41,717 bases of DNA, taken from assembly GCA_012522045.1 (NCBI GenBank), contig JAAYLC010000116.1, forward strand, positions 1 to 41,717, read 5' to 3'. Shown in pieces: positions 16,978-25,844 of this stretch. A program made the position numbers and the translations under genes. The stretch is from Bacteroidota bacterium. GTDB taxonomy: Bacteria > Bacteroidota > Bacteroidia > Flavobacteriales > Flavobacteriaceae. Under the pieces are notes generated by a model. The model was not told the origin of the DNA. It worked only from the letters and a program-made list of their open reading frames with translations, and did no database searches. The first letter of the stretch is position 1. The number at the start of each line of letters is the position of its first letter.

Positions 16978-17175
16978 TGCTTTAGAGAATCGGCAATATA
17001 TAGATATTCATGTAATCTTCAAATTTCTATATAACAATTTTAAGAAATATACTTAAACTCTGTTATTCAGACAAATAGAATTTTCAATAAAAACTATTCT
17101 ATTGACTTAGAACTGATAACGAATACTAATTTTAACCGATACATTCGCAAATAAAATGCATATTATTCACAATAA
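16978..17175. other. non-coding AT-rich gap
   Basis: About 200 bases upstream of the START-like gene and beyond the tRNA terminator. I find no open frame with coding character, no repeat and no full TAnnTTTG promoter match here. Confidence 0.6.
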
Positions 17176-17210
17176 AAAAAGCTGTTTAAACAATCGTTAA
17201 ACAGCTTTTT
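17176..17210 (-). terminator. Rho-independent terminator after tRNA-Met
   Basis: A 14-bp perfect inverted repeat (AAAAAGCTGTTTAA / TTAAACAGCTTTTT) with a 7-base loop, immediately 3' of the tRNA on the minus strand and ending in a T-run. Confidence 0.9.
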
Positions 17211-17216
17211 ATCCTG

Positions 17217-17290
17217 TAGCGAAGGGGAGACTTGAACTCCCGACCTCAGGGTTATGAATCCTGCGCTCTGACCACCTGAGCTACCTCGCC
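17217..17290 (-). tRNA. tRNA-Met (CAU anticodon, elongator type)
   Basis: A 74-base cloverleaf on the minus strand: acceptor GGCGAGG, D-stem GCTC/GAGC, anticodon loop TTCATAA, T-stem GGGAG/CTCCC with loop TTCAAGT, 3' acceptor CTTCGCT and discriminator A. The anticodon is CAT. The first acceptor pair is a G-U wobble rather than the unpaired C-A of initiator tRNA, and the 5' sequence resembles elongator tRNA-Met of the group. A tRNA-Ile2 (lysidine) reading is a less likely alternative. CCA is not encoded. Confidence 0.9.
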
Positions 17291-17405
17291 ATAAACATAC
17301 ACTAAAACTAAATCTTGTTTTTATTTAGCGGGGCAAATATAAAAACAAATCCCAGTGAAGCAAGCATATTTTATAAAAAAAGTATTTTTCTACCCAAGAA
17401 AAAAA

Positions 17406-18779
17406 TCAGCTTGATAATTTTTCTTTTAACACGTCAAAAGTCACCTCCTCTTGGGCTCCGGTTTTCATGTTTTTTAATGTATAAACTTGTTGCTTCAGCT
17501 CTTTTTCACCTGCCATCACTGTAAACGGAATATCGCGTTTATCGGCATATCCCATCTGCTTTCCGATTTTACTTTTATCGGGATAACGTTCTACCGCAAT
17601 TCCGGCATCTCGCAATTTGAGAATCGTTTTCATGGCAAAAAGAGCTTCGGCATCTCCAAAGTTGATAAACAGCGCTTTCGTTCCTTCTGAAATTGTTTCC
17701 GGAAACAATTTCACCGCTTCCATAACCAAATAAATACGATCCAAACCAAACGAAATTCCAATACCGCTCATATTCTTAAGCCCGAAAATTCCCGTTAAAT
17801 CGTCATACCTTCCTCCGCCGCCGATACTTCCCATAGAGACATTTTCCGGTGCAGCAACTTCTATAATTGTTCCTGTGTAATAATTCAATCCGCGGGCAAG
17901 GGTCACATCCAATTGTAAATTTGCTGAATGGACACCGAGATTTTCCGAAGTATGAATCACAAAAGCGACTTCTTCATATCCCTGCATTCCGATTTCGGAA
18001 TTTTGAAGTAATTCTTTTAAAACTTTCAATTGGGCTTCATTTGTACCCGACAGGGACAACAAGGGCTCTAATTTTGCAATTGAAGCATCATTAATTCCTT
18101 TTTCCAGCATTTCCTTTTTTACGCCTGCTGCGCCTATTTTATCCAATTTATCCAATGCAACCGTGAAATCTATCAACTTTTCTTCTGCTCCGATAATCTC
18201 TGCAATTCCGGTCAATATTTTTCGGTTGTTGATTTTAATGGTAACTCCTTTCAAATTTAATTCGTCGAAAACTCGTGAATACAATTGAATAAACTCCACT
18301 TCCTGCCAAAGCGATTCTGACCCGATGACATCGGCATCACACTGATAAAATTCTCTGAATCGTCCTTTTTGCGGACGATCGGCGCGCCACACCGGTTGAA
18401 TTTGATAACGCTTAAACGGAAAAACCAATTCATTTTGATGTTGTACCACATAACGGGCAAAAGGAACGGTTAAATCATAGCGCAATGCCCTATCGGAAAT
18501 TAAAGGGGTCAGTTGTTGACTGTCTTTTGTTTGATAAATTTCATCTTTAACCTTGGACAGATAATCTCCGCTATTGAGGATTTTAAAAATCAATCGGTCT
18601 CCTTCTTCTCCGTATTTTCCCATCAAGGTTTCATAATTTTCAAAAGAAGGTGTTTCTATCGGTTGAAATCCAAATAATTTAAAATTTCTTCGAATGGTTT
18701 CGATGATGTAATATCTTTTTGCAACTTCAACCGGATTAAAATCTCGTGTTCCTTTGGGTGTTGAGGGCTTCATATTCAA
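17406..18779 (-). CDS. hisS: histidyl-tRNA synthetase
   Basis: A 457-residue class II synthetase. Motif 1 region '[20 protein letters not shown]' near residues 10-29, motif 2 '[18 protein letters not shown]'-like ([20 protein letters not shown], about 129-148), the HisRS signature '[14 protein letters not shown]' near 295-308, and motif 3 '[11 protein letters not shown]' near 341-351; an anticodon-binding domain follows ([12 protein letters not shown] onward). An upstream candidate -7 element lies about 70 bases away and a tRNA-Met gene follows 115 bases downstream on the same strand. Confidence 0.96.
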   Translation of the reverse strand: MNMKPSTPKGTRDFNPVEVAKRYYIIETIRRNFKLFGFQPIETPSFENYETLMGKYGEEGDRLIFKILNSGDYLSKVKDEIYQTKDSQQLTPLISDRALRYDLTVPFARYVVQHQNELVFPFKRYQIQPVWRADRPQKGRFREFYQCDADVIGSESLWQEVEFIQLYSRVFDELNLKGVTIKINNRKILTGIAEIIGAEEKLIDFTVALDKLDKIGAAGVKKEMLEKGINDASIAKLEPLLSLSGTNEAQLKVLKELLQNSEIGMQGYEEVAFVIHTSENLGVHSANLQLDVTLARGLNYYTGTIIEVAAPENVSMGSIGGGGRYDDLTGIFGLKNMSGIGISFGLDRIYLVMEAVKLFPETISEGTKALFINFGDAEALFAMKTILKLRDAGIAVERYPDKSKIGKQMGYADKRDIPFTVMAGEKELKQQVYTLKNMKTGAQEEVTFDVLKEKLSS

Positions 18780-18920
18780 TAAATTATAAGTGTAAATACT
18801 ACTCCAACGCGATTGTTTGGAAAAACTGTAAATTCGCTGTCATAAATTTGTCTGCAAATATCCTAAAATTATAGTAACTTTATTTGAACTTTGTTGTCTT
18901 ATAGCTATACCGATACCAAA

Positions 18921-20159
18921 ATGCTTTCTCTTTTTCGCGAAAATATCCAAATTGCATTAGAATCCATTCGTTCTCAAATTTTACGAGCTGTTTTAACCAT
19001 TATTATCATAGCCATCGGAATTTGGGCACTCGTGGGAATTTTAAGTGCGGTCACGGCTTTGGAAGCTACAATTTCCAGCAATTTTGCATCGATGGGCGCC
19101 AACACATTCAGCATTCGGCAATACGATTCTCAGATTCAGATGAGTAGTGGCGAACGTGAAAAAATCCACCCGGTTATCAGCTATAGCAATGTCCGAGATT
19201 TCATATCAAAATACGATTTTCCGGGAACCCAAACTTCGGTATCGTTTCGTGCCACCGGAAATGCAGAAATAAAATACGGCTCTGAAAAAACAGATCCCGA
19301 GATTCAAGTTTATGGTGTGAATGAAAATTACATTGAAAATACCGGAAGTCAGTTGGAAAGAGGACGAAATTTTACGGTTTTCGATATTCAAAACAACAAC
19401 AATGTCTGCATCGTCGGTTATGATTTTTTAAAAGGGTTGTTTAAAGACGAAGACCCGCTGAATAAAGTTATAAGCATCCGCGGTGTTCGATTCACCATTA
19501 TTGGCGTTTTGGAAGGAAAAGGTTCCAGTTTCGGAAACAATCAGGATTTAAAAGTAATTATTCCCATTCAAATTGCTCGCAGTATTTATTCGACACCCAA
19601 TATAAATTACAACCTCTCTGTTCGCGTATCTAATCAAGAGCATATGACTGTGGCTCAAGATGAAGCAATTATCACGTTTCGAAACATTCGCGGTCTTTCA
19701 CCAACGGAAGAGAATAATTTTGCTATTGAACGAAGTGACGATTTGATATCCAGAATTTCCTCCATCACGGTTTATTTGGAAGTAGCTGCTTGGGTGATCA
19801 GCATCATTACAATTTTAGGTTCATCCATTGCATTGATGAATATTATGTTGGTTTCAGTCACAGAAAGAACCCGTGAAATTGGTGTGCGTAAAGCATTAGG
19901 TGCAAAACGTTCTACAATATCTGCTCAATTTTTTATAGAAACCATTGTCATCGGGCAATTTGGAAGTATTCTGGGCATCATTCTCGGCGTGTTGACCGGA
20001 TTTGCTTTTGCAAGAATTTTTGAATTTCCATTTGAACTTCCTTGGACGGCGATGATTTGGGCCACCATTATCACTTTTATTGTCGCGTTGATTGCCGGCG
20101 CTTATCCCGCAACCAAAGCTGCCAAACTGGATCCGGTAGAAAGTCTGCGTTACGAATAG
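18921..20159 (+). CDS. MacB/FtsX-type ABC transporter permease
   Basis: A 413-residue membrane protein with an N-terminal helix (about 22-44, 'RAVLTIIIIAIGIWALVGIL'), a large periplasmic MacB_PCD-type domain (about 50-280), and three C-terminal FtsX-domain helices (about 290-315, 343-367, 378-400) with 'VTERTREIGVRKALGAKR' near 321-338 and the terminal 'AYPATKAAKLDPVESLRYE'. The start is set at ATG 18921 because homologues begin MLSLFREN-like; the frame is open back to a TTG at 18891. No cognate ATPase gene is adjacent, so its ABC partner must be elsewhere. Likely envelope export or lipoprotein/macrolide-type mechanotransmission. Confidence 0.9.
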   Translation: MLSLFRENIQIALESIRSQILRAVLTIIIIAIGIWALVGILSAVTALEATISSNFASMGANTFSIRQYDSQIQMSSGEREKIHPVISYSNVRDFISKYDFPGTQTSVSFRATGNAEIKYGSEKTDPEIQVYGVNENYIENTGSQLERGRNFTVFDIQNNNNVCIVGYDFLKGLFKDEDPLNKVISIRGVRFTIIGVLEGKGSSFGNNQDLKVIIPIQIARSIYSTPNINYNLSVRVSNQEHMTVAQDEAIITFRNIRGLSPTEENNFAIERSDDLISRISSITVYLEVAAWVISIITILGSSIALMNIMLVSVTERTREIGVRKALGAKRSTISAQFFIETIVIGQFGSILGIILGVLTGFAFARIFEFPFELPWTAMIWATIITFIVALIAGAYPATKAAKLDPVESLRYE

Positions 20160-20162
20160 AAT

Positions 20163-20633
20163 TTAACCCAGAACGTCTTCAAAATATCGGTACAGCGTTC
20201 CTTTTGTAATAACTGCACCTTGTTCTATCAAGATGAAAATATCCTTGTTTCTGTCGTCACTAATCGCTTTCGTGGAGGTATATAAACTTACCGAATCATC
20301 GTTGATATTTTGTTGAAGCCATTTATAACCATAATCGGTAGTAATGTCTATGGCATTATTGTCAATTTTAATAGCGATGAGGTTCAGATGCGTATCAGAA
20401 ATATAAAATAACATCAATTGTTGCGGAGAAATATGTTCAAGATACTTAACGTTATTCAGCACCCCTTCCCAGATTAAATCACTAAAAACATCAAGTTCTT
20501 GTTCCATTACTTCCGGTTTGTTCTTCTTGATATCTTCCCATTCATCGGCAGTAATTGATTGTGCAGCAAGAAAATTTATAAATTCTTGATGCATCTCCTC
20601 AAATTGTTCTTTTGTTAATCTTCTATATTTCAT
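20163..20633 (-). CDS. DUF6495 family protein
   Basis: A 156-residue soluble acidic protein beginning MKYRRLTKEQFEEMHQEFI, with 'EWEDIKKNKPEVMEQELDVF' near residues 31-50 and 'YLEHISPQQLMLF' near 64-76. This matches the uncharacterised Bacteroidota DUF6495 family, habitually encoded downstream of rplI. No catalytic motif is visible. A terminator (20660-20693) separates it from rplI, so it is probably transcribed independently; its stop is 3 bases from that of the convergent permease gene. Confidence 0.8.
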   Translation of the reverse strand: MKYRRLTKEQFEEMHQEFINFLAAQSITADEWEDIKKNKPEVMEQELDVFSDLIWEGVLNNVKYLEHISPQQLMLFYISDTHLNLIAIKIDNNAIDITTDYGYKWLQQNINDDSVSLYTSTKAISDDRNKDIFILIEQGAVITKGTLYRYFEDVLG

Positions 20634-20659
20634 CGTTTTACAAAAAATGATTAAAAAAC

Positions 20660-20693
20660 AAGACCTTTTCCGATAATCATTGGAAAAGGTCTT
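20660..20693 (-). terminator. terminator of the rpsF-rpsR-rplI operon
   Basis: A 12-bp perfect stem (AAGACCTTTTCC / GGAAAAGGTCTT) with a 10-base loop, 25 bases past the rplI stop, followed on the minus strand by GTTTTTT. Confidence 0.88.
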
Positions 20694-20717
20694 ATGAGAT
20701 ATGATTTTTAAAAAAGT

Positions 20718-21167
20718 TTAATTTTCAGGTACGACTTCAAAGTTAATCGTACTGATAACATCTCTGTGGAAACGAACGGTAGCTTCATATTGTCCGGCGC
20801 GTTTTACGACACCTCCGGCAATAACGATAAATTTCTTATCAATAGAAATACCTTCTTTTTCCATATATTCTGCAAGGTTTGCATTTGTTACCGAACCAAA
20901 CAATTTATCTGCTTCTCCGGTTTTAGCCGTAATCCGAATTTCAAGTGCTGCCAATTTTTCGGCTTGTACTTTGGCTTCGTCAATAATTTTCTTTTCTTTA
21001 AAAGCACGTTGTTTTAAAGTTTCTTGCAATACTTTTTTTGCCGATGGAGTTGCCAAAACTGCAAATCCCTGAGGAATCAGATAATTGCGACCATAACCAT
21101 TTTTTACGGTAACAATATCATCTGCAAAACCAAGATTTTCTACGTCTTTTTTTAATATAAGTTCCAT
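20718..21167 (-). CDS. rplI: 50S ribosomal protein L9
   Basis: A 149-residue ribosomal protein with the signature 'GYGRNYLIPQGFAVLATPSA' near residues 24-43, a long connecting helix (about 45-75), and a C-terminal rRNA-binding domain ending FEVVPEN. Third gene of the rpsF-rpsR-rplI operon, 13 bases after rpsR. The usual primosomal priB gene between rpsF and rpsR of Proteobacteria is absent, as expected for this phylum. Confidence 0.97.
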   Translation of the reverse strand: MELILKKDVENLGFADDIVTVKNGYGRNYLIPQGFAVLATPSAKKVLQETLKQRAFKEKKIIDEAKVQAEKLAALEIRITAKTGEADKLFGSVTNANLAEYMEKEGISIDKKFIVIAGGVVKRAGQYEATVRFHRDVISTINFEVVPEN

Positions 21168-21180
21168 TACGCTTTGGTTT

Positions 21181-21477
21181 TTATTTTAATAAATCTGCAA
21201 CGTAAGGCATCAATGCCAAATGACGTGCTCTTTTGATGGCTGTAGCCACTTTTCTTTGATATTTCAATGAAGTTCCGGTAAGTCTTCGCGGAAGAATTTT
21301 TCCTTGTTCATTCACGAATTTCAATAGAAAATCCGGATCTTTATAATCTACATACTTAATACCCGATCTCTTAAAACGGCAGTATTTTTTCGTTTTTGTA
21401 GTTTCGATATTTAACGGTGTCAAATATCTGATTTCACCGTCCTTTTTACTTTTTGCTTGTTGCTGAAGTGATGTCAT
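21181..21477 (-). CDS. rpsR: 30S ribosomal protein S18
   Basis: A 98-residue protein with the S18 core '[20 protein letters not shown]' near residues 41-60 and '[20 protein letters not shown]' near 63-82 followed by ARHLALMPY. The N-terminus carries an extra basic/Gln segment common in Bacteroidota. Binds S6 on the ribosome; encoded 5 bases after rpsF. Confidence 0.97.
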   Translation of the reverse strand: MTSLQQQAKSKKDGEIRYLTPLNIETTKTKKYCRFKRSGIKYVDYKDPDFLLKFVNEQGKILPRRLTGTSLKYQRKVATAIKRARHLALMPYVADLLK

Positions 21478-21482
21478 AATCC

Positions 21483-21824
21483 TTATGCTGATTTTTTGTT
21501 GCGGTTACGTCTTTTTTCGGCCCACGCTATGGCGTGTTTATCGAGTTTTACAGTCAAGAAACGCATAAAACGTTCATCTCTTTTAAACTCGGTTTCGAGG
21601 TCGTGTACCAACTGCCCTTCGTCAGTTGTAAATTCAAACAGATGATAAAATCCGCTTTTTTTCTTTTGAATTTGGTAGGCTAATTTTTTTAACCCCCAAT
21701 TTTCTTTAGCTATCATCTTGGCACCGCGAGAAGTAAGAAAATCTTCATATTTCTTCACTGTTTCCTTTATCTGATCTTCAGATAAAACGGGATTTAAGAT
21801 GAAAACAGTTTCATAATGATTCAT
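21483..21824 (-). CDS. rpsF: 30S ribosomal protein S6
   Basis: A 113-residue S6 protein beginning [20 protein letters not shown], with '[18 protein letters not shown]' near residues 48-65 and a basic C-terminus ([12 protein letters not shown]). First gene of the operon, with a ~66-base leader that contains a hairpin and a consensus promoter (21891-21921). Confidence 0.97.
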   Translation of the reverse strand: MNHYETVFILNPVLSEDQIKETVKKYEDFLTSRGAKMIAKENWGLKKLAYQIQKKKSGFYHLFEFTTDEGQLVHDLETEFKRDERFMRFLTVKLDKHAIAWAEKRRNRNKKSA

Positions 21825-21867
21825 ACTAAAATCAATTAAATAAATAGTTAATATAAAAAGTATTTTT

Positions 21868-21884
21868 CATGGCTTTCTGCCACG
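21868..21884 (-). promoter_or_regulatory. hairpin in the rpsF leader
   Basis: On the minus strand CGTGGC-AGAAA-GCCATG folds into a 6-bp stem with one G-U pair and a 5-base loop, just downstream of the predicted start of transcription. S6:S18 autoregulatory leaders are known in many bacteria; I cannot confirm that this hairpin matches the known motif. Confidence 0.35.
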
Positions 21885-21890
21885 AGGGTG

Positions 21891-21921
21891 CAAAAGTAAA
21901 CTTTTTCTACTGAATAATCAA
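21891..21921 (-). promoter_or_regulatory. promoter of rpsF-rpsR-rplI
   Basis: On the minus strand TTG (21921-21919), a 20-base spacer, then TACTTTTG (21898-21891): a full match to the Bacteroidota housekeeping promoter, giving a leader of about 60 bases. Confidence 0.75.
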
Positions 21922-21942
21922 AAACTATCTTTAAATTTATTG

Positions 21943-24390
21943 TTATTGCATATCTACATCAACGTTTATCCTTACACTTGCAAATTCACGAATCGTGTTG
22001 AAATAATTTAAAAGCTTGTTGATGTGTTGTTTTGTTGCTTGTAAATTCTGATTTTTCGGGATTTTCAACAACACGCTGTAAATATATTGATTCCGGATTC
22101 GGCTGACGGGTGGTTGTGCAGGTCCCAAGATATTTTCGGCAAAAGACTTCTCCAGACTTTGTGCAAACCAATGGGCGGCTTTTTCCACTTTAATTAAATT
22201 TCGGTCTTTAAATTCAAAATGAATGATTCTGTAAAAAGGAGGGTATTTAAATTTTTCACGTTCCAGAAGTTGTTCGTTAAACATCGCTTCATAATCATTA
22301 TGAACCACTTGATATAAAATTCTGTGCAGCGGGTTGTAAGTTTGAATGATTACTTTTCCGCGTTTGTTGGTTCGCCCTGCCCTGCCGGCTACTTGTGACA
22401 ACAATTGATAACTTCGTTCATGCGCTCGAAAATCCGGAAAATGAAGTAAATTGTCAGCATTCATCACTCCTACCAATCCTATTTTTCTGAAATCCAATCC
22501 TTTTGCCAACATTTGTGTTCCCACCAGAATATCGATTTCTTCATTTGCCAAAGCATCCAATAATTTTGAATACGCATGTTTGCCACGCGTGGTATCTTGA
22601 TCCATTCTCGCCGTTTTATGCTCGGGAAAAAGCTCGCGCAATTCATTTTCAATTTGCTCTGTTCCCAATCCCTTGGTGTTTAAAGCAGTACTTCCGCAAG
22701 CTGCACAATGTTTAATCATCGCCATATTGTATCCGCAGTAATGACATCGCAATTGATTGCTGCCTTTGTGATAAGTCAAGCTTACATCACAATTCGGGCA
22801 TTGCGGAGCGGTTCCGCAAGTGGCACATTCTACCATAGGTGAAAATCCACGGCGATTTTGAAAAAGGATAACCTGTTCGCCTTGTTCCAAAGTGATTTTA
22901 ATTTCTTTCAACAACACATCACTGAAATTCCCTATCATGCTTTTTTTCTTGATTTTTTCCCGAATATCGACCAGTTGAATTTCAGGCATGGGTACATTTC
23001 CGTAACGTTTTTTTAGAATTGCCAATCCGTAACGATTTGTTATGGCATTGTGATAACTCTCTAACGATGGTGTTGCCGAACCCAACAACACCTTTGCCCG
23101 GTGAAAGTGTGCCAACATAATAGCCGAATCTCTTGCGTGATAACGCGGCGAAGGGTCAAATTGTTTATATGAAGTTTCGTGCTCTTCATCGACGATAATC
23201 AATCCGAGGTTTTTAAAAGGCAGAAATAAGGAAGATCGCGCCCCAATTATAATCTGAGTATTTGATTTTTCATTTAATAAATTGTTCCATACTTCCGTAC
23301 GTTCATTTAAGGAGTACTTAGAATGATAAACCGAAATTTTATTGCCAAAATACTTTTGAAGCCGTTGTATTAGTTGGGTAGTCAGTGCAATTTCCGGCAA
23401 CATAAACAGAACTTGCTTGCCTTCTTCAATTACTTCTTTAATTAAATTCACATAAACTTCTGTTTTTCCGCTTGATGTAACTCCATGCAAAAGGACAACT
23501 TCTTTTGCTTTAAAAGATTCATGAATGCTTTTTAAGGTTTCGTTTTGTGCATCATTTAAAGTAGCTACTTCCACAGCCTCTTCCTGTTCAAAAGATACTC
23601 TGTCTTGTTGTATGTAGTAAATTTCAAAAATATTTTTATCCAGCAATCCTTTTATGACAGAATCTGAAACCTTTGTAATTTCCTGCAATTCTATAAGTCC
23701 GACTGGTTTTTTTGACTTTGATATCCTAGAAAAATAATGCATCAAAACTTCTTTTTGTTTGGGAGCTTTTGAAAGCTTGTCTAACAGCATTTGCATTTTT
23801 TCTTGGGAATTGTATTCCTCATTGAGACGAATATATTTTTTTAATTTCGGAACGTATTTTTCATACAAGGTTTCTTCAATTTCTACAATTCCTTTTTCGA
23901 TTAATTTTTTTACAGTTCCAACGATATTTTTTTTCCCTGTGAGCTCTTTAATTTTATCAATATAAATCGTAGATTGATGTTGTAATAGGTGATAAATTTC
24001 AAGCTCATCGTCAGAAAGGTTTAAATCGTCAGTTTTAGTTTCAGTCAGGGATAGAATCGTTTCGCTTTCTAACAGAAACGTACTGGGCAGCGCAGTTTTT
24101 ATCATTTCGCCCAACGTACTCATGTAATAAGCTGCCATCCACTCCCAAAATTTCATTTGAATTTGCGTGATTACAGCTTCTTCTTCTATGATATGGTCAA
24201 TGGGTTTTGCTTGGTAATTAATGGGCGCATGGGAATGAATATGATAAACTATGGCCGTATAAATTTTCGATTTTCCAAAAGGCACTGCCACACGCATTCC
24301 TTTTTTTAAAAAGGCCGCTTCATGTTTATTAACGGAGTAAGTAAACGTTTGACGAAGCGGAATCGGGAGAATGACATCTATAAAAAACAC
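21943..24390 (-). CDS. priA: primosomal replication restart helicase PriA
   Basis: An 815-residue superfamily 2 helicase that reloads the replisome at stalled forks. The N-terminal DNA-binding domain occupies about 1-110. Walker A GVTSSGKT is at 303-310 and DEEH at 401-404, followed by ETSYKQ. The zinc-binding insert shows eight cysteines at 522, 525, 531, 534, 549, 552, 562 and 565. 'GTEQIENELRELFP' and 'DILVGTQMLAKGLDF' mark the later helicase motifs. Monocistronic on the minus strand between the DUF2147 terminator and the rpsF promoter. Confidence 0.97.
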   Translation of the reverse strand: MFFIDVILPIPLRQTFTYSVNKHEAAFLKKGMRVAVPFGKSKIYTAIVYHIHSHAPINYQAKPIDHIIEEEAVITQIQMKFWEWMAAYYMSTLGEMIKTALPSTFLLESETILSLTETKTDDLNLSDDELEIYHLLQHQSTIYIDKIKELTGKKNIVGTVKKLIEKGIVEIEETLYEKYVPKLKKYIRLNEEYNSQEKMQMLLDKLSKAPKQKEVLMHYFSRISKSKKPVGLIELQEITKVSDSVIKGLLDKNIFEIYYIQQDRVSFEQEEAVEVATLNDAQNETLKSIHESFKAKEVVLLHGVTSSGKTEVYVNLIKEVIEEGKQVLFMLPEIALTTQLIQRLQKYFGNKISVYHSKYSLNERTEVWNNLLNEKSNTQIIIGARSSLFLPFKNLGLIIVDEEHETSYKQFDPSPRYHARDSAIMLAHFHRAKVLLGSATPSLESYHNAITNRYGLAILKKRYGNVPMPEIQLVDIREKIKKKSMIGNFSDVLLKEIKITLEQGEQVILFQNRRGFSPMVECATCGTAPQCPNCDVSLTYHKGSNQLRCHYCGYNMAMIKHCAACGSTALNTKGLGTEQIENELRELFPEHKTARMDQDTTRGKHAYSKLLDALANEEIDILVGTQMLAKGLDFRKIGLVGVMNADNLLHFPDFRAHERSYQLLSQVAGRAGRTNKRGKVIIQTYNPLHRILYQVVHNDYEAMFNEQLLEREKFKYPPFYRIIHFEFKDRNLIKVEKAAHWFAQSLEKSFAENILGPAQPPVSRIRNQYIYSVLLKIPKNQNLQATKQHINKLLNYFNTIREFASVRINVDVDMQ

Positions 24391-24426
24391 AGTACAAGTA
24401 TAGGTTTTTGCAATGTTACGAAATTT

Positions 24427-24451
24427 AAAAAAGGCTACTTTGTGAGCAGCC
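24427..24451 (-). terminator. terminator after the DUF2147 gene
   Basis: On the minus strand GGCTGCT-CACAA-AGTAGCC, a 7-bp stem with one G-U pair, followed by TTTTTT; 28 bases after the DUF2147 stop and before priA. Confidence 0.8.
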
Positions 24452-24478
24452 CGAAAATATTGATTTTAATTTTATTAA

Positions 24479-24907
24479 TTATTCAAAACGTTCCCAATAC
24501 TGAGATCTTCCCATCAAAGAAAACCCAATATAACCGCGTACTTTAAGTTTGTTGGGGTTTTCGAGTTCCATAAGTGCTTTGTAAATTTTTCCAGTGTTGG
24601 GATCGGTAATGGTTCCTCCACTGTATTCACTTCCGTTTTTTTTCAAATCTTTGAGTATTTCCATTCCAAGGATTGGTTTGTTTTTATCGGCTCCGGTACA
24701 ATTTATACATTTGTCGTTTCTCTTTTCCGGATTTAAAATTTCAACAACTTTGCCATAGGCTTTTCCATTCTTTTTATAAATTTCCACAATGGATTTTGCT
24801 TCTCCGGTGATGTCGTCAATTGTTTTCCATTTTCCATATACCTCTTGCGCTATTGTATAGTTCACTGTGAAAAAAACAGTCAAAAAAGTGAGGATAGTAC
24901 CATTCAT
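24479..24907 (-). CDS. exported DUF2147 domain protein
   Basis: A 142-residue secreted protein: signal peptide to about residue 20 (TILTFLTVFFTVNYTIAQ), then the DUF2147 pattern 'VYGKWKTIDDITGEAKSIVE' near 23-42, 'GTITDPNTGKIYKALMEL' near 98-115, and the conserved terminal 'LKVRGYIGFSLMGRSQYWER'. A Cys pair, 'KCINC', near 67-71 could form a disulfide. Fold is lipocalin/beta-barrel-like; function unknown. Third gene of nadC-yihY-DUF2147, 16 bases after yihY. Confidence 0.9.
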   Translation of the reverse strand: MNGTILTFLTVFFTVNYTIAQEVYGKWKTIDDITGEAKSIVEIYKKNGKAYGKVVEILNPEKRNDKCINCTGADKNKPILGMEILKDLKKNGSEYSGGTITDPNTGKIYKALMELENPNKLKVRGYIGFSLMGRSQYWERFE

Positions 24908-24923
24908 ACAAATTGTTTTAGGT

Positions 24924-25844
24924 TTATTTTGTTATGCGTTTTCTGAGGCGTTGCAAAGAAACTTCCAATTCAAATCCCAACAAAAGAAGATTTGAATTAA
25001 TCCAAATATAAACCATCAAAATTAATAATCCTCCGATAGAACCATAAATTTCGTTGTAGTTTGAGAAATTATTAATATAAATACCAAAAAAATAAGTCGT
25101 AAGTAAAAATAAGATTGTGGTAATAAAAGCGCCTATTGAAAGGAAACGTGCATCTTTTCCTTTTTTGGTTCCGAAATAATAAAGCATGGCGATAATGGTA
25201 TATACCATAATAATAAATACTGCATATTGAAGATAGGTAACATATGAAATTTCACTTTGAATGATAGCCAAGCTTCTAAAATCCCGAATAATATATTCCC
25301 CATATAAGATTATTCCTACTGAAATTATCATCACCAAAGCCAAGAGAAAAGACACGCCCAATGCCACGGCATACTGTTTAAAAAAACTCCGGTTTATAGA
25401 GACATGATATGAATATTCAAATGCTGAGAAGATAGCATTTACGCCATTGGTTGTTAAAAAAGCCGACAGAAAAAACACCACCGAGAGTAATTGAGTACGT
25501 CTGTTTACTGCAATATCTGCAATGATGGGATAAAAGAAATCGCCCGTTTGAGGAGGCAATAAAGACTGTACAAAAATTAAAAAACGTGTTTGGAATCCTT
25601 CAATGGGGACGTGCGGAATTAAATTTAACAAAAAGAGTAAAAAAGGAAAAAGTGCCAAGAGAAAACTATAAGCTATGGAACTTGCCCGTGCGGAAAAAGT
25701 ACCTTCAAAGATCCCTTTTCCGTATACTCCCAGCAAATCGTAAAGGGTAATTCCCATCATTCCCGGAAGTTTCACATGCCTGCTCAGTTTAACAATTTTG
25801 TTTGAACCGATTCGATTTAGGATATTTTTGGGTTCCTTTTTCAT
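24924..25844 (-). CDS. YihY/BrkB family inner membrane protein
   Basis: A 306-residue polytopic protein of the YihY/virulence factor BrkB family with about six membrane helices (from about 45-65 to 265-285 in this numbering). The family signature 'FSARASSIAYSFLLALFPFL' and 'YGSIGGLLILMVYIWINSNLLLLGFELE' (split here for clarity: YGSIGGLLILMVY, then LLLLGFELE) are present. The start is ATG 25844, overlapping the nadC stop by 4 bases (ATGA); a longer frame back to 25922 would lie inside nadC. Long misnamed RNase BN; actual function unknown, possibly transport or envelope stability. Confidence 0.9.
   Translation of the reverse strand: MKKEPKNILNRIGSNKIVKLSRHVKLPGMMGITLYDLLGVYGKGIFEGTFSARASSIAYSFLLALFPFLLFLLNLIPHVPIEGFQTRFLIFVQSLLPPQTGDFFYPIIADIAVNRRTQLLSVVFFLSAFLTTNGVNAIFSAFEYSYHVSINRSFFKQYAVALGVSFLLALVMIISVGIILYGEYIIRDFRSLAIIQSEISYVTYLQYAVFIIMVYTIIAMLYYFGTKKGKDARFLSIGAFITTILFLLTTYFFGIYINNFSNYNEIYGSIGGLLILMVYIWINSNLLLLGFELEVSLQRLRKRITK

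Noticed and set aside
18891-18920. TTG start of the MacB-type permease
   Set aside because: Homologues begin with MLSLFREN-like sequence at ATG 18921; the extra ten residues are not family-like.
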